From X23 sp050251575 (GTDB lineage Bacteria; Bacillota; Clostridia; SK-Y3), in contig JBFWMP010000106.1 in NCBI GenBank assembly GCA_050251575.1, forward strand, positions 1 through 9,887: a stretch of DNA of 9,887 bases. The letters run 5' to 3'. The position numbers and the translations under genes were made by a program. Below are positions 1-6,338 of the stretch, piece after piece (position 1 is the first letter of the stretch; each line of letters starts with the position of its first letter). The notes under the pieces were generated by a model that searched no databases, was not told the origin of the DNA, and was given only the letters and a program-made list of their open reading frames with translations.

Positions 1-2
1 GC

Positions 3-428
3 GGCATCAATGAATACGCCAAACGCTTATCCAGATACTGCAAGCTGGACATCATAGAACTCAATGATGAAAAAATTCCCGACAACGCCAGCGAAAAGGA
101 AGAAGAAATCGTTAGAACAACCGAAGGCCAAAAAATCCTTAACCACATCAAAGAAGGCTCTTATACAATCGCCCTGTGTATTGAAGGAAAGCAGATTGAT
201 TCTCTCGAGTTATCACAAACAATCGAAAAAGTAGCCGTCAGTGGTCAAAGCACCATTAACTTTATCATCGGCGGCTCTGTCGGTCTGTCCGATGAAGTCA
301 AATCAAAAGCAGACTATAAGCTGAGTTTTTCCAAGCTCACCTTTCCCCACCAACTTATGCGCTTGATACTATTAGAACAAATATACCGTTCTTTCAAGAT
401 TATAAACAATGAAACATATCATAAATAA
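3..428 (+). CDS. rlmH: RlmH, 23S rRNA (pseudouridine1915-N3)-methyltransferase, 3' part
   Basis: This is the C-terminal part of a SPOUT-class methyltransferase. The family uses S-adenosylmethionine to methylate N3 of pseudouridine 1915 in helix 69 of 23S rRNA, acting in the cytosol on assembled 70S ribosomes. The visible reading frame gives 141 residues up to a TAA stop. RlmH is normally about 159 residues, so only around 18 N-terminal residues lie outside the window. The family's C-terminal signature is complete: FIIGGSVGLSDEV forms the knot and cofactor loop, followed by KLSFSKLTFPHQLMRLILLEQ and a terminal YRSF...YHK. No defect is visible. The gene points towards the chemoreceptor but is separated from it by about 120 bp of AT-rich DNA, so they are probably not co-transcribed by design. 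The identification is firm; the start is not visible. Confidence 0.96.
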   Translation, partial: GINEYAKRLSRYCKLDIIELNDEKIPDNASEKEEEIVRTTEGQKILNHIKEGSYTIALCIEGKQIDSLELSQTIEKVAVSGQSTINFIIGGSVGLSDEVKSKADYKLSFSKLTFPHQLMRLILLEQIYRSFKIINNETYHK

Positions 429-446
429 TGAAAAATTTAAGTATTC

Positions 447-472
447 TAAAAATGGATTTTATGATAAGATAT
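447..472 (+). promoter_or_regulatory. Weak sigma-D (motility) promoter candidate for the chemoreceptor
   Basis: TAAA at 447-450 is followed after 14 bp by TAAGATAT at 465-472. The Gram-positive motility sigma factor (SigD/sigma-28) recognises TAAA, about 15 bp, then GCCGATAT, so only the GATAT half of the -10 element matches. Chemoreceptor genes are often under this sigma factor, which is why the match is listed. A sigma-A alternative in the same gap (TTAAGT 437-442, 17 bp, TATGAT 460-465) has a weak -35. Neither is convincing alone. Confidence 0.25.
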
Positions 473-538
473 TGCATTATTAAACAAAAGTCAAAAAGAA
501 TGCGTAGTAGTAGTTATACATAAAATAAAATATTTTTT

Positions 539-543
539 GGGGG
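539..543 (+). promoter_or_regulatory. Ribosome binding site deciding a TTG start
   Basis: A run of five G at 539-543 lies 8 bp before the TTG at 552. It is the only Shine-Dalgarno-like site in the leader, and it rules out the upstream in-frame TTG at 537, which would overlap it. Confidence 0.7.
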
Positions 544-551
544 TATGGTAT

Positions 552-2279
552 TTGAAAAAAAGAATTAACTTAACTTTGGGTTGGAAAATCATGGGCACTT
601 GTGTTCTGTTAATATTATGTTCTTCTCTAATCTTAGGATATTTATCACTAAATAGAGCAAGAACCGCTATTGAGGATTCAGTTAGTAGTACAGCTTTAGC
701 TATAACTAAATCAATGGTTAATATGATAGATACAGAGAAATTTAGTACACTTCAAAGTGAAGAAGATATGGAAGAAAAATATTATATTGAACTTCGAACT
801 AGCTTGAATGACATACGAGAAGCCACAGGGTTAAAGTACCTTTATACTATGATAAAAACGGCAGATAATAAGTATATTTATGTAGTTGATGGTACTCCAA
901 TGGATGATGCGGAGGCATCTCTTTTGGGAGATGAAGAAAAATCAGAAGATTTGAGCAATATTATGAAAGCGAGTTTTGAGGGTCAAGAAGGATATGAACT
1001 AAACTGGACTGAGGCTTGGGGCAATTTGGTTTCAGCGTATGTGCCCATAAAAAATCAATCTGGAAAAATGATAGGAATTGTTGGTGCAGATTTTGATGCG
1101 AATGATATTGTCAATGAGCTTAATAATTTAAAAGTTAGTATTGCTATTCTAGTCATCCTAATAATAATAATTGGAATACTAATTAGTGGGATTCTATCAA
1201 TCCTCTTAGTGCGTTCAGTAAAGAAATTGAAAGCACAGGTAGAATTAGTTAAACAAGGAGACCTTACAGTAGTAATTGAAGATAATAGCAGTGATGAGAT
1301 AGGAATGCTCTCACAAGCATTTAGAGGAATGGTAAGCAGTTTGACTACAATTACTAAAGATATACGGCAAAAAACAAAAAATATCTTTTCAGATATTACC
1401 TTTTTGAACGAGAGTTTTCATGAAACAAGTAAGGCAACAGAAGAGATTACTCAAGTGATTAATGAGATTGCATCGGGCTCTTTAGAGCAAGTACAAGGAG
1501 TAGAGGATGTCTCCCAATCTATGAATCAAGTATTTGAGCAGGTTACGAAAGCAGTAGAATATGCTAATTCAGTTTACAGTTCTTCAAATAAATCTGTGTC
1601 TAATACAGAATATGTGATAAAAACTTTTAAGACTTCTATGCAAAAAGTTAATACAGTAAACGATATGGTTGAAGATACTTCTACAATTATTCAGCATGTA
1701 AGTGAGAAGTCAAGAGAAATCGCATCTTTTAGCGATACAATATCGCAGATAGCAAGTCAAACTAACTTATTAGCGCTAAATGCAGCTATTGAAGCGGCAA
1801 GAGCAGGAGAAAACGGGAAAGGATTTGCTGTAGTAGCAGATGAGGTTAGAACACTAGCCGAACAGTCAAATCTAGCAAGCAAGCAGATAGACGACATTAT
1901 TAAGAATATGCAGAGTGAGATATCAAAAGCGATTCAAACGATACAAGGTGGATTGGTACAGGCACGGGATGGTGTTAATGCTGTTAATGAGGTTAATAAT
2001 CACTTAAATGAATTGAAGCAGTCTAGTGCTGATGCTTATTCTAGAGTTGAGGAAATTATAAATGCTATTCGCGGCATTGAGAATGATTGCAGAAGTGCAC
2101 TTAGTAAAATCCATGAGATGGCTGATGTCTCAAGAAGCTTCAGTGCAGGAAGTCAACAAGCAGCAGCTTCAACGGAAGAACAATCAGCTATTATTCAACA
2201 GATAGAAGAATATTTAAGAAGTATAAGACAGGATACTCAAGCTCTTAATACAGCAGTCGATAAATTCAAGATAGAATAA
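552..2279 (+). CDS. Methyl-accepting chemotaxis protein with Cache-type sensor domain
   Basis: This is a transmembrane chemoreceptor that senses an extracellular ligand and controls CheA kinase through CheW. A short basic N-terminus precedes TM1 (about residues 13-33). An extracellular domain follows (about 34-195) and ends in GKMIGIVGADFDANDIV, typical of Cache/PAS-like sensors. TM2 spans about 196-220, HAMP about 219-270, and a long coiled-coil signalling domain continues to residue 575. The conserved hairpin tip is at about 400-440, with SQTNLLALNAAIEAARAGE and GFAVVADEVRTLAEQS. The likely methylation region is SQQAAASTEEQSA near 534-546. No C-terminal CheR-docking pentapeptide is present. 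I chose the TTG at 552 because GGGGG at 539-543 sits 8 bp upstream; a TTG at 537 overlaps that site, and the ATG at 545 is in another frame that stops quickly. The ligand cannot be told. Confidence 0.95.
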   Translation: MKKRINLTLGWKIMGTCVLLILCSSLILGYLSLNRARTAIEDSVSSTALAITKSMVNMIDTEKFSTLQSEEDMEEKYYIELRTSLNDIREATGLKYLYTMIKTADNKYIYVVDGTPMDDAEASLLGDEEKSEDLSNIMKASFEGQEGYELNWTEAWGNLVSAYVPIKNQSGKMIGIVGADFDANDIVNELNNLKVSIAILVILIIIIGILISGILSILLVRSVKKLKAQVELVKQGDLTVVIEDNSSDEIGMLSQAFRGMVSSLTTITKDIRQKTKNIFSDITFLNESFHETSKATEEITQVINEIASGSLEQVQGVEDVSQSMNQVFEQVTKAVEYANSVYSSSNKSVSNTEYVIKTFKTSMQKVNTVNDMVEDTSTIIQHVSEKSREIASFSDTISQIASQTNLLALNAAIEAARAGENGKGFAVVADEVRTLAEQSNLASKQIDDIIKNMQSEISKAIQTIQGGLVQARDGVNAVNEVNNHLNELKQSSADAYSRVEEIINAIRGIENDCRSALSKIHEMADVSRSFSAGSQQAAASTEEQSAIIQQIEEYLRSIRQDTQALNTAVDKFKIE

Positions 2280-2374
2280 GCGTTAAAAGACTTTGATATG
2301 ACTATTGAAGAATATGAGAATGTCAAAAAGGCTATATAATAGACAGTATAAGGTGCCAAGTTTTTGAGCAGAGG

Positions 2375-2449
2375 GAATGTGACTTGGGGACCGGTCTGCT
2401 GTGTGGTGCTCTTTTTGCCACACTGCGGCCCTGTCCCTATGTCATATTC
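2375..2449 (+). repeat. Family A hairpin repeat, copy A1
   Basis: This 75-bp imperfect palindrome shares its core with copies A2, A3 and A4. The outer arms are GAATGTGAC and GTCATATTC. The conserved left block GGGGACCGGTCTGCTGT and right block ACTGCGGCCCTGTCCC enclose a loop containing TTTTT. The inner stem is GTGTGG paired with CCACAC, which differs in sequence from the other copies yet still pairs. No T-run follows the hairpin, so it is not a standard terminator. Confidence 0.9.
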
Positions 2450-2565
2450 TCGATAAGTTATCATAAAACTTAGCTTTCCAGTACTTGTGATGATCCTATC
2501 ACTCCTTCACTTTCAACAAAATCAGAACAAATAGAATGAAATCCATCAATCCGAGCAAATATATA

Positions 2566-2593
2566 AAATAAGACCCTAAATAGGGTCTTATTT
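2566..2593. terminator. Palindromic terminator-like hairpin
   Basis: AAATAAGACCCTA at 2566-2578 is exactly complementary in reverse to TAGGGTCTTATTT at 2581-2593. In RNA this gives a stem of about 11-12 bp closed by a short AT loop, followed by ATTTT. The AT-rich flanks provide a U-run in both directions, so it could end transcription on either strand. It probably isolates the mutase promoter from chemoreceptor transcription, although it lies almost 290 bp after that gene's stop. Confidence 0.75.
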
Positions 2594-2603
2594 ATTTTCA
2601 TTA

Positions 2604-2632
2604 TAGACAAATTAAGGAAAGTATTATATCAT
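2604..2632 (+). promoter_or_regulatory. Probable sigma-A promoter of the sugar mutase
   Basis: TAGACA at 2604-2609 and TATCAT at 2627-2632 are separated by 17 bp; each matches five of six consensus bases. The predicted transcript starts near 2639, leaving a leader of about 28 bases before the ATG at 2667. This also argues against the in-frame ATG at 2634, which would lie before the transcript begins. Confidence 0.6.
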
Positions 2633-2653
2633 AATGACTGGTAAATATATGCA

Positions 2654-2660
2654 GGGAGGT
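2654..2660 (+). promoter_or_regulatory. Ribosome binding site setting the mutase start
   Basis: GGGAGGT lies 6 bp before the ATG at 2667. The in-frame ATG at 2634 has no comparable site upstream, so translation most likely starts at 2667. Confidence 0.85.
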
Positions 2661-2666
2661 AGCAAC

Positions 2667-4397
2667 ATGAGTTATATGAAACAATATCAACACTGGCTTA
2701 ATAGCCTATACGTGGATAACGAAACAAAAGAAGAACTAAAACAAATACAGAATAATGAAAAAGAAATAGAAGAAAGATTCTACACAAATTTGAATTTTGG
2801 AACTGCCGGGCTTAGAGGAATTATTGGTGCAGGTACCAATCGCATGAACATTTATACAGTCCGAAAAGCAACCCAAGGTCTAGCCACTTACATATGCAAG
2901 CTGGGAGAAGAAGCTAAAAAAAGGGGAGTCGCTATAGCCTATGACTCCAGATATAAATCCCCTGAATTTGCAATGGAAGCTGCTAAGGTTTTAGCTGCCA
3001 ATGGTGTCAAAAGCTATGTATTTGATGAATTGCGCCCTGTGCCTGAATTATCCTTCACAGTAAGAGAATTAGGAACTATTGCAGGTATTGTTATTACTGC
3101 CAGTCATAATCCGGCTCAATACAACGGATATAAGGCGTATGGGGAAGATGGCGGACAGCTTCCTCCCGAAAGTGCCGATATCGTATTAGCAGTGATGGAC
3201 TCTATAGATATTTTCACCGAAGTTAAGGTGATGGATGAGCAGAAAGCGAAGTCACAAGGATTTATTCAGATAATCGGCGAAGAGATTGATGCACGGTATC
3301 TTGCTAAGGTAAAAGAACAAAGCATTAATCAAGAAATCGTTGCAAAGGTAGCAGATAACTTTAAAATCATTTATACACCATTTCATGGTTCGGGAAATAA
3401 ACTTGTGAGAAGAATTCTTGCGATGTTAGGGATGAAGAATGTGATTATCGTAAAGGAGCAGGAGCAGCCTGACCCGGCATTCCCTACCGTCAAGTCTCCA
3501 AATCCTGAAGACAAAGAAGGCTTTGCCATCGCTATAGAAATGGCGAAAAAAGAGGATGTAGACTTAATTATCGGTACTGACCCCGATTGTGACAGGGTGG
3601 GGATAATAGTAAGAAATCAGGAAGGCGAGTATGTGACTCTTTCGGGTAACCAGGTGGGTGTACTGCTCACGGAATACATATTATCGCAGAAGAAACGAAA
3701 GGGAACGTTGTCTTCAAAGGCGTTAGTGATAAAGACTATCGTAACCACTGAGATGGCTAGGGCAGTAGCGGAGAATTACAATGTTGAAATTATAGATGTA
3801 CTGACAGGCTTCAAGTTTATTGGTGAAAAGATTAAGGAGTTTGAAGAGAACGGTAATAACAAAGAATATGTTTTTGGGTTCGAAGAAAGCTATGGCTATC
3901 TTGCCGGAACCTATGCCAGAGATAAGGATGCAGTCGTAGCATCCATGCTTATTGCTGAGATGGCAGCCTGGTATAAGTCCAGGGGCATGACACTCTTTGA
4001 GGGCATGCAGGAGCTGTACGATCAATATGGTGTGTATCTTGAAAGCCTTAAGTCTATCACCCTTGAAGGAAAAGCAGGAATAGAAAAAATGCAGACAATC
4101 ATGGAAGAACTTAGGGAAAGCACACCAACAGAGATCAATGGTGTAAGGGTAACGGCATTAAGAGATTATAAGGCAGGAAAAAGATATGATTTGATCCATA
4201 ATAAAGAAGAAGCCATAGGCTTACCTAAATCAGATGTCTTATACTTTGAAATGGAAGACAAATCATGGTTTGTCGTAAGACCATCAGGCACTGAACCAAA
4301 GATTAAAATTTATTTTTCAATAGTAGAAAAAACCTTAGAATCAGCCCAGCAAAAAATGAAAACTTTCCAAGATAAAGTGATAGATATCATCAAGTAG
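2667..4397 (+). CDS. pgcA: Phosphoglucomutase/phosphomannomutase (PgcA-type alpha-D-phosphohexomutase)
   Basis: This cytosolic enzyme interconverts hexose 6-phosphate and hexose 1-phosphate through a phosphoserine, supplying glucose 1-phosphate (and perhaps mannose 1-phosphate) for nucleotide-sugar and glycan synthesis. The 576-residue length fits the large bacterial PgcA/PGM2-like branch rather than the roughly 450-residue GlmM/ManB branch. All four signature loops are intact: the phosphoserine loop TASHNP at 144-149 (Ser146), the metal loop DPDCDR at 305-310, the sugar-binding loop FEESYGYL at 405-412, and the phosphate-binding loop RPSGTEPK at 538-545. An early NFGTAGLRG (43-51) is also typical. 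The gene stands alone with its own promoter and is followed by the glycan genes. Sugar specificity cannot be read from the sequence with certainty, so the symbol is by family resemblance. Confidence 0.95.
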   Translation: MSYMKQYQHWLNSLYVDNETKEELKQIQNNEKEIEERFYTNLNFGTAGLRGIIGAGTNRMNIYTVRKATQGLATYICKLGEEAKKRGVAIAYDSRYKSPEFAMEAAKVLAANGVKSYVFDELRPVPELSFTVRELGTIAGIVITASHNPAQYNGYKAYGEDGGQLPPESADIVLAVMDSIDIFTEVKVMDEQKAKSQGFIQIIGEEIDARYLAKVKEQSINQEIVAKVADNFKIIYTPFHGSGNKLVRRILAMLGMKNVIIVKEQEQPDPAFPTVKSPNPEDKEGFAIAIEMAKKEDVDLIIGTDPDCDRVGIIVRNQEGEYVTLSGNQVGVLLTEYILSQKKRKGTLSSKALVIKTIVTTEMARAVAENYNVEIIDVLTGFKFIGEKIKEFEENGNNKEYVFGFEESYGYLAGTYARDKDAVVASMLIAEMAAWYKSRGMTLFEGMQELYDQYGVYLESLKSITLEGKAGIEKMQTIMEELRESTPTEINGVRVTALRDYKAGKRYDLIHNKEEAIGLPKSDVLYFEMEDKSWFVVRPSGTEPKIKIYFSIVEKTLESAQQKMKTFQDKVIDIIK

Positions 4398-4419
4398 GGA
4401 ACGACCTCCGTGTCGTTCC
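4398..4419 (+). repeat. Short hairpin directly after the mutase stop
   Basis: GGAACGAC at 4398-4405 pairs perfectly with GTCGTTCC at 4412-4419 around a 6-base loop. It begins at the base after the TAG stop. No T-run follows, so it may stabilise the 3' end or weakly terminate. Its right part overlaps a sequence (CCGTGTCGTTCCGAACGA, 4408-4425) that matches 16 of 18 bases of the start of repeat copy B2, so it may instead be a decayed repeat B. Confidence 0.5.
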
Positions 4420-4440
4420 GAACGATGTGTAGCAGGCGCC

Positions 4441-4467
4441 TGTCATTCTGAGCGCAGCGAAGAATCT
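4441..4467 (+). repeat. Family B repeat, copy B1
   Basis: The copy begins TGTCATTCTGAGCGCAGCGA and ends GAAGAATCT. It shares both ends and most of the middle with B3 (opposite strand), B4 and, more distantly, B2 and B5. It lies 18 bp before repeat copy A2. Confidence 0.85.
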
Positions 4468-4485
4468 CAGCATTTATGTAAGAAG

Positions 4486-4561
4486 GAATGTGACTTGGGG
4501 ACTGGTCTGCTGTCATGCTTGGTTTTTAGCGTGACTGCGGCCCTGTCCCCCTGTCATATTC
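4486..4561 (+). repeat. Family A hairpin repeat, copy A2
   Basis: This 76-bp copy has outer arms GAATGTGAC and GTCATATTC, left block GGGGACTGGTCTGCTGTC, right block GACTGCGGCCCTGTCCCC, and a loop with TTTTT. The inner stem GTCATGCT pairs with AGCGTGAC through one G-U wobble. The following bases (GAACAATC) are also seen after A4, so the element may extend a little further right. Confidence 0.9.
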
Positions 4562-4630
4562 CTGAACAATCTAGAACTTTTTCAGATAAACATATACAAA
4601 TAATTTACAACATAATATCATCAAAAGATA

Positions 4631-4659
4631 TTGATATTCTTTTCTCATTAGTTTATAAT
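4631..4659 (+). promoter_or_regulatory. Strong sigma-A promoter of the Wzz gene
   Basis: TTGATA at 4631-4636 and a perfect TATAAT at 4654-4659 are separated by exactly 17 bp. Transcription would begin near 4666, giving a leader of about 40 bases before the ATG at 4708. This is the best promoter in the window and probably drives the start of the glycan genes. Confidence 0.85.
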
Positions 4660-4673
4660 CAAATAGAAGTAAT

Positions 4674-4688
4674 GTTCAACATTTGAAC
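4674..4688. promoter_or_regulatory. Inverted repeat, candidate operator in the Wzz leader
   Basis: GTTCAA at 4674-4679 and TTGAAC at 4683-4688 are perfect inverted repeats around CAT. The site lies just downstream of the predicted transcription start and ends 5 bp before the ribosome binding site. That position would suit a repressor roadblock. The regulator is unknown; the winged-helix protein encoded downstream is one candidate by location only. Confidence 0.5.
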
Positions 4689-4707
4689 AATTGATGGGGG
4701 TCAAATC

Positions 4708-6006
4708 ATGGAAGAAGAAATAAGCTTAAGAGAGATTATAGAAGTCTTATTAAAAGGAAAATGGATTATAGCAATCTTTACAGCAGTATGTGTATTTCTA
4801 AGCGGAATATATTCTGTATTCCTCATGGAACCAATCTATAACGCAAAATCAACATTAATGGTATCGCCTGTAATTGTTGAAGGTGCAGATGATCCAAATA
4901 ATAAATTCTCCGATTTGGTGGGTTCTCTTTCACAGTATCCACAGATGACTCTGGATACATATATGGAACAAGTTAAAACACCAAAAGTACTTAATGCGGT
5001 TATTCAGGAGTTAAAATTAGATGAGAAGTATGAGATGACACGATCGAGTCTATCCTCTATCATCGAAGTTGGATCACCTAAGAATACTAACTTAATATAT
5101 ATAACTGTAGAGCATAAAGATTCAAAGCTGGCAGCAGACATTGCAAATGCAGTCAGTAATAGATTTGTTGACTTTATCTCTGACAAGCTTCAGGAACAAA
5201 CAGGAAAATCTGCCGAGTTTATTGCTGAGCAGTTAGAAGTGGAAAAGGTCAGTCTTGAAAAATCCACTCAAGAGCTAACTACATTTTTGGCAAAACCAAG
5301 AGGTGTTGACGAACTAAGACAGGAATTATCCTCTAAGCTATCACAGCTTACTGAATTCAAAACAAAAGTAACCCAAGTAAAAATAGATAATGAATCCACA
5401 AGTGCAGCATTATCAAAAGCAAGACAAGCGTTGGATACAACACCGGTAACACTCAAAACTACAAAATCTTTGGCAAGTGACGCACTAATGTCCCAAATAG
5501 CTGTAGAAAACTCAGGACAGCAGCTAAAAGATCTAGCCGGTTTACAGATGACTGATGAACAGTTAAATCCTGCGTATACCTCGCTATTATTAAATGTAAA
5601 AAACTACGAAATACAGCTAACTCAATATACAGCCCAATTAAGTAGTATAACAAGAGAAATAGAAACAAGACAAAAAGAGATTGAACAGCTTCAAGCCGAA
5701 TTAGCAGAAAAGGAAAATCAATACGAAACTTTAAATCATGAAGTACAGATGGGAAAACAGACGCGTGATGCGTATCAGCAAAAGCTAAAGGAAGCAACTA
5801 TCAAACAATCAGCTGAAATAGGAAGATCAAGTATCATCGTTGTATCAGACGCATTGCCGCCAATAAAACCGACGAATAATAATAAGCTGCTTATTATAGC
5901 AATTGCCGGTGTACTTGGTATTATGCTCAGCGCATTTGGTGTGTTTTTTATGAACTATTGGAAGAACAGTGGAAATGATGTAAAAAGTAAAACAGCAAGC
6001 GTATAA
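4708..6006 (+). CDS. Wzz-type polysaccharide chain-length determinant (PCP family)
   Basis: This membrane protein of the polysaccharide co-polymerase family sets the length of exported glycan chains made by a Wzy-type polymerase. The cytosolic N-terminus (ISLREIIEVLLKGKW) leads into TM1 at about 18-40. A large extracellular domain follows, with a predicted helical region at about 160-240 and a strong coiled coil at about 285-370. The proline-rich segment DALPPIKPTNNNK (381-393) and TM2 at about 394-417 complete the usual two-TM architecture. At 432 residues it is longer than typical enterobacterial Wzz and ends soon after TM2, so no tyrosine kinase domain is attached and no kinase gene is next to it here. 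GATGGGGG at 4693-4700 lies 7 bp before the ATG. It may instead belong to the CapA/YveK-like modulators, but those are usually shorter. Confidence 0.92.
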   Translation: MEEEISLREIIEVLLKGKWIIAIFTAVCVFLSGIYSVFLMEPIYNAKSTLMVSPVIVEGADDPNNKFSDLVGSLSQYPQMTLDTYMEQVKTPKVLNAVIQELKLDEKYEMTRSSLSSIIEVGSPKNTNLIYITVEHKDSKLAADIANAVSNRFVDFISDKLQEQTGKSAEFIAEQLEVEKVSLEKSTQELTTFLAKPRGVDELRQELSSKLSQLTEFKTKVTQVKIDNESTSAALSKARQALDTTPVTLKTTKSLASDALMSQIAVENSGQQLKDLAGLQMTDEQLNPAYTSLLLNVKNYEIQLTQYTAQLSSITREIETRQKEIEQLQAELAEKENQYETLNHEVQMGKQTRDAYQQKLKEATIKQSAEIGRSSIIVVSDALPPIKPTNNNKLLIIAIAGVLGIMLSAFGVFFMNYWKNSGNDVKSKTASV

Positions 6007-6020
6007 TATGGGAAGAAGAG

Positions 6021-6099
6021 GAAATCGGACATGGGGACTGGTCTGCTGTCAGGCCCGATTTTTGGCCGGACTGCGGCCCTGTCCCCATGTCCGATTTTC
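6021..6099 (+). repeat. Family A hairpin repeat, copy A3
   Basis: This 79-bp copy has the longest outer stem: GAAATCGGACATGGGG at the left and CCCCATGTCCGATTTTC at the right pair except for one extra T. The central blocks GGGGACTGGTCTGCTGTC and GACTGCGGCCCTGTCCCC are identical to those of A2. The inner stem is GGCC paired with GGCC around a loop with TTTTT. Confidence 0.9.
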
Positions 6100-6133
6100 G
6101 AACAGACAGCATTTAATCATACCATATATGCCG

Positions 6134-6170
6134 TGTCATTCCGAATGAAACGAAGTGTAATGAAGAATCT
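6134..6170 (+). repeat. Family B repeat, divergent copy B2
   Basis: The copy begins TGTCATTCCGAATGAAACGA and ends GAAGAATCT, keeping both family ends but with a longer, altered middle. Together with B3 on the other strand it forms an inverted pair. Confidence 0.75.
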
Positions 6171-6190
6171 TTAAAGTTGCTTAAACGCTA

Positions 6191-6217
6191 AGATTCTTCG
6201 CCACGCTCAGAATGACA
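6191..6217 (-). repeat. Family B repeat, copy B3 (reverse)
   Basis: Read on the - strand this begins TGTCATTCTGAGCGTGGCGA and ends GAAGAATCT, nearly identical to B1. It faces B2 across 20 bp, and the two could fold into one long hairpin. Confidence 0.85.
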
Positions 6218-6325
6218 TTTATGTCCCCATGCTTTAGCTCTGAACAGTTTAGCGCTTTCGAACCGTCCCCATGTCAAAGCCCTGGCCAAAGAAGCACTTA
6301 TATTGAAATATACCAATCAGCGTAT

Positions 6326-6333
6326 AAGGAAGG
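6326..6333 (+). promoter_or_regulatory. Ribosome binding site setting the regulator start
   Basis: AAGGAAGG lies 5 bp before the ATG at 6339. An in-frame TTG at 6303 has no such site, so the ATG is preferred. Confidence 0.75.
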
Positions 6334-6338
6334 ATTAC

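Larger units (their letters stand above)
2280..2666. other. Intergenic region between chemoreceptor and sugar mutase
   Basis: This 387-bp gap holds repeat copy A1 (2375-2449), a terminator-like palindrome (2566-2593) and a probable promoter for the mutase (2604-2632). Directly after the chemoreceptor stop, the same frame stays open for 19 codons (ALKDFDMTIEEYENVKKAI) and then meets a second TAA at 2337-2339. That short peptide looks protein-like but is too small to identify. I see no convincing gene in the remaining 2450-2565. Confidence 0.7.
4398..4707. other. Intergenic region between sugar mutase and Wzz gene
   Basis: This 310-bp gap starts with a short hairpin and a degenerate repeat-B head, then holds repeat copies B1 and A2. 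About 90 bp of AT-rich DNA follows, ending in the Wzz promoter, an inverted repeat and a ribosome binding site. A short open frame across the A2 copy is not credible as a gene, because it is mostly repeat and has no family resemblance. Confidence 0.7.
6007..6338. other. Intergenic region filled with repeats
   Basis: This 332-bp gap is mostly repeat DNA: copy A3, an inverted pair of family B copies (B2 and B3), and a fragment of a third motif (GAACCGTCCCCATGTC) at 6259-6274. I found no clear promoter for the downstream regulator, so it may be read from the Wzz promoter. Confidence 0.7.

Noticed and set aside
2375..2449. Family A hairpins as ordinary rho-independent terminators
   Set aside because: The stems are long enough, but none of the four copies is followed by a T-run; the only T-run lies in the loop.
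2237..2464. Minus-strand open frame of 75 codons across repeat A1
   Set aside because: It overlaps the chemoreceptor 3' end and repeat A1, lacks a family resemblance, and its openness is explained by repeat sequence.
2455..2570. Minus-strand peptide fragments in the chemoreceptor-mutase gap, one hydrophobic (YFIYLLGLMDFILFVLILL) and one ending DFVESEGVIGSSQVLES
   Set aside because: Two frames look equally plausible over the same DNA, neither has a supported start, and AT-rich DNA easily gives such peptides. A gene remnant is possible but unsupported.
2634..2666. N-terminal extension of the mutase from an upstream ATG
   Set aside because: That ATG overlaps the predicted promoter/start region and has no ribosome binding site, while the ATG at 2667 has GGGAGGT at 6 bp.
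4495..4686. Plus-strand open frame of 63 codons in the gap before wzz
   Set aside because: It is mostly repeat A2 and runs through the wzz promoter; there is no recognisable protein.
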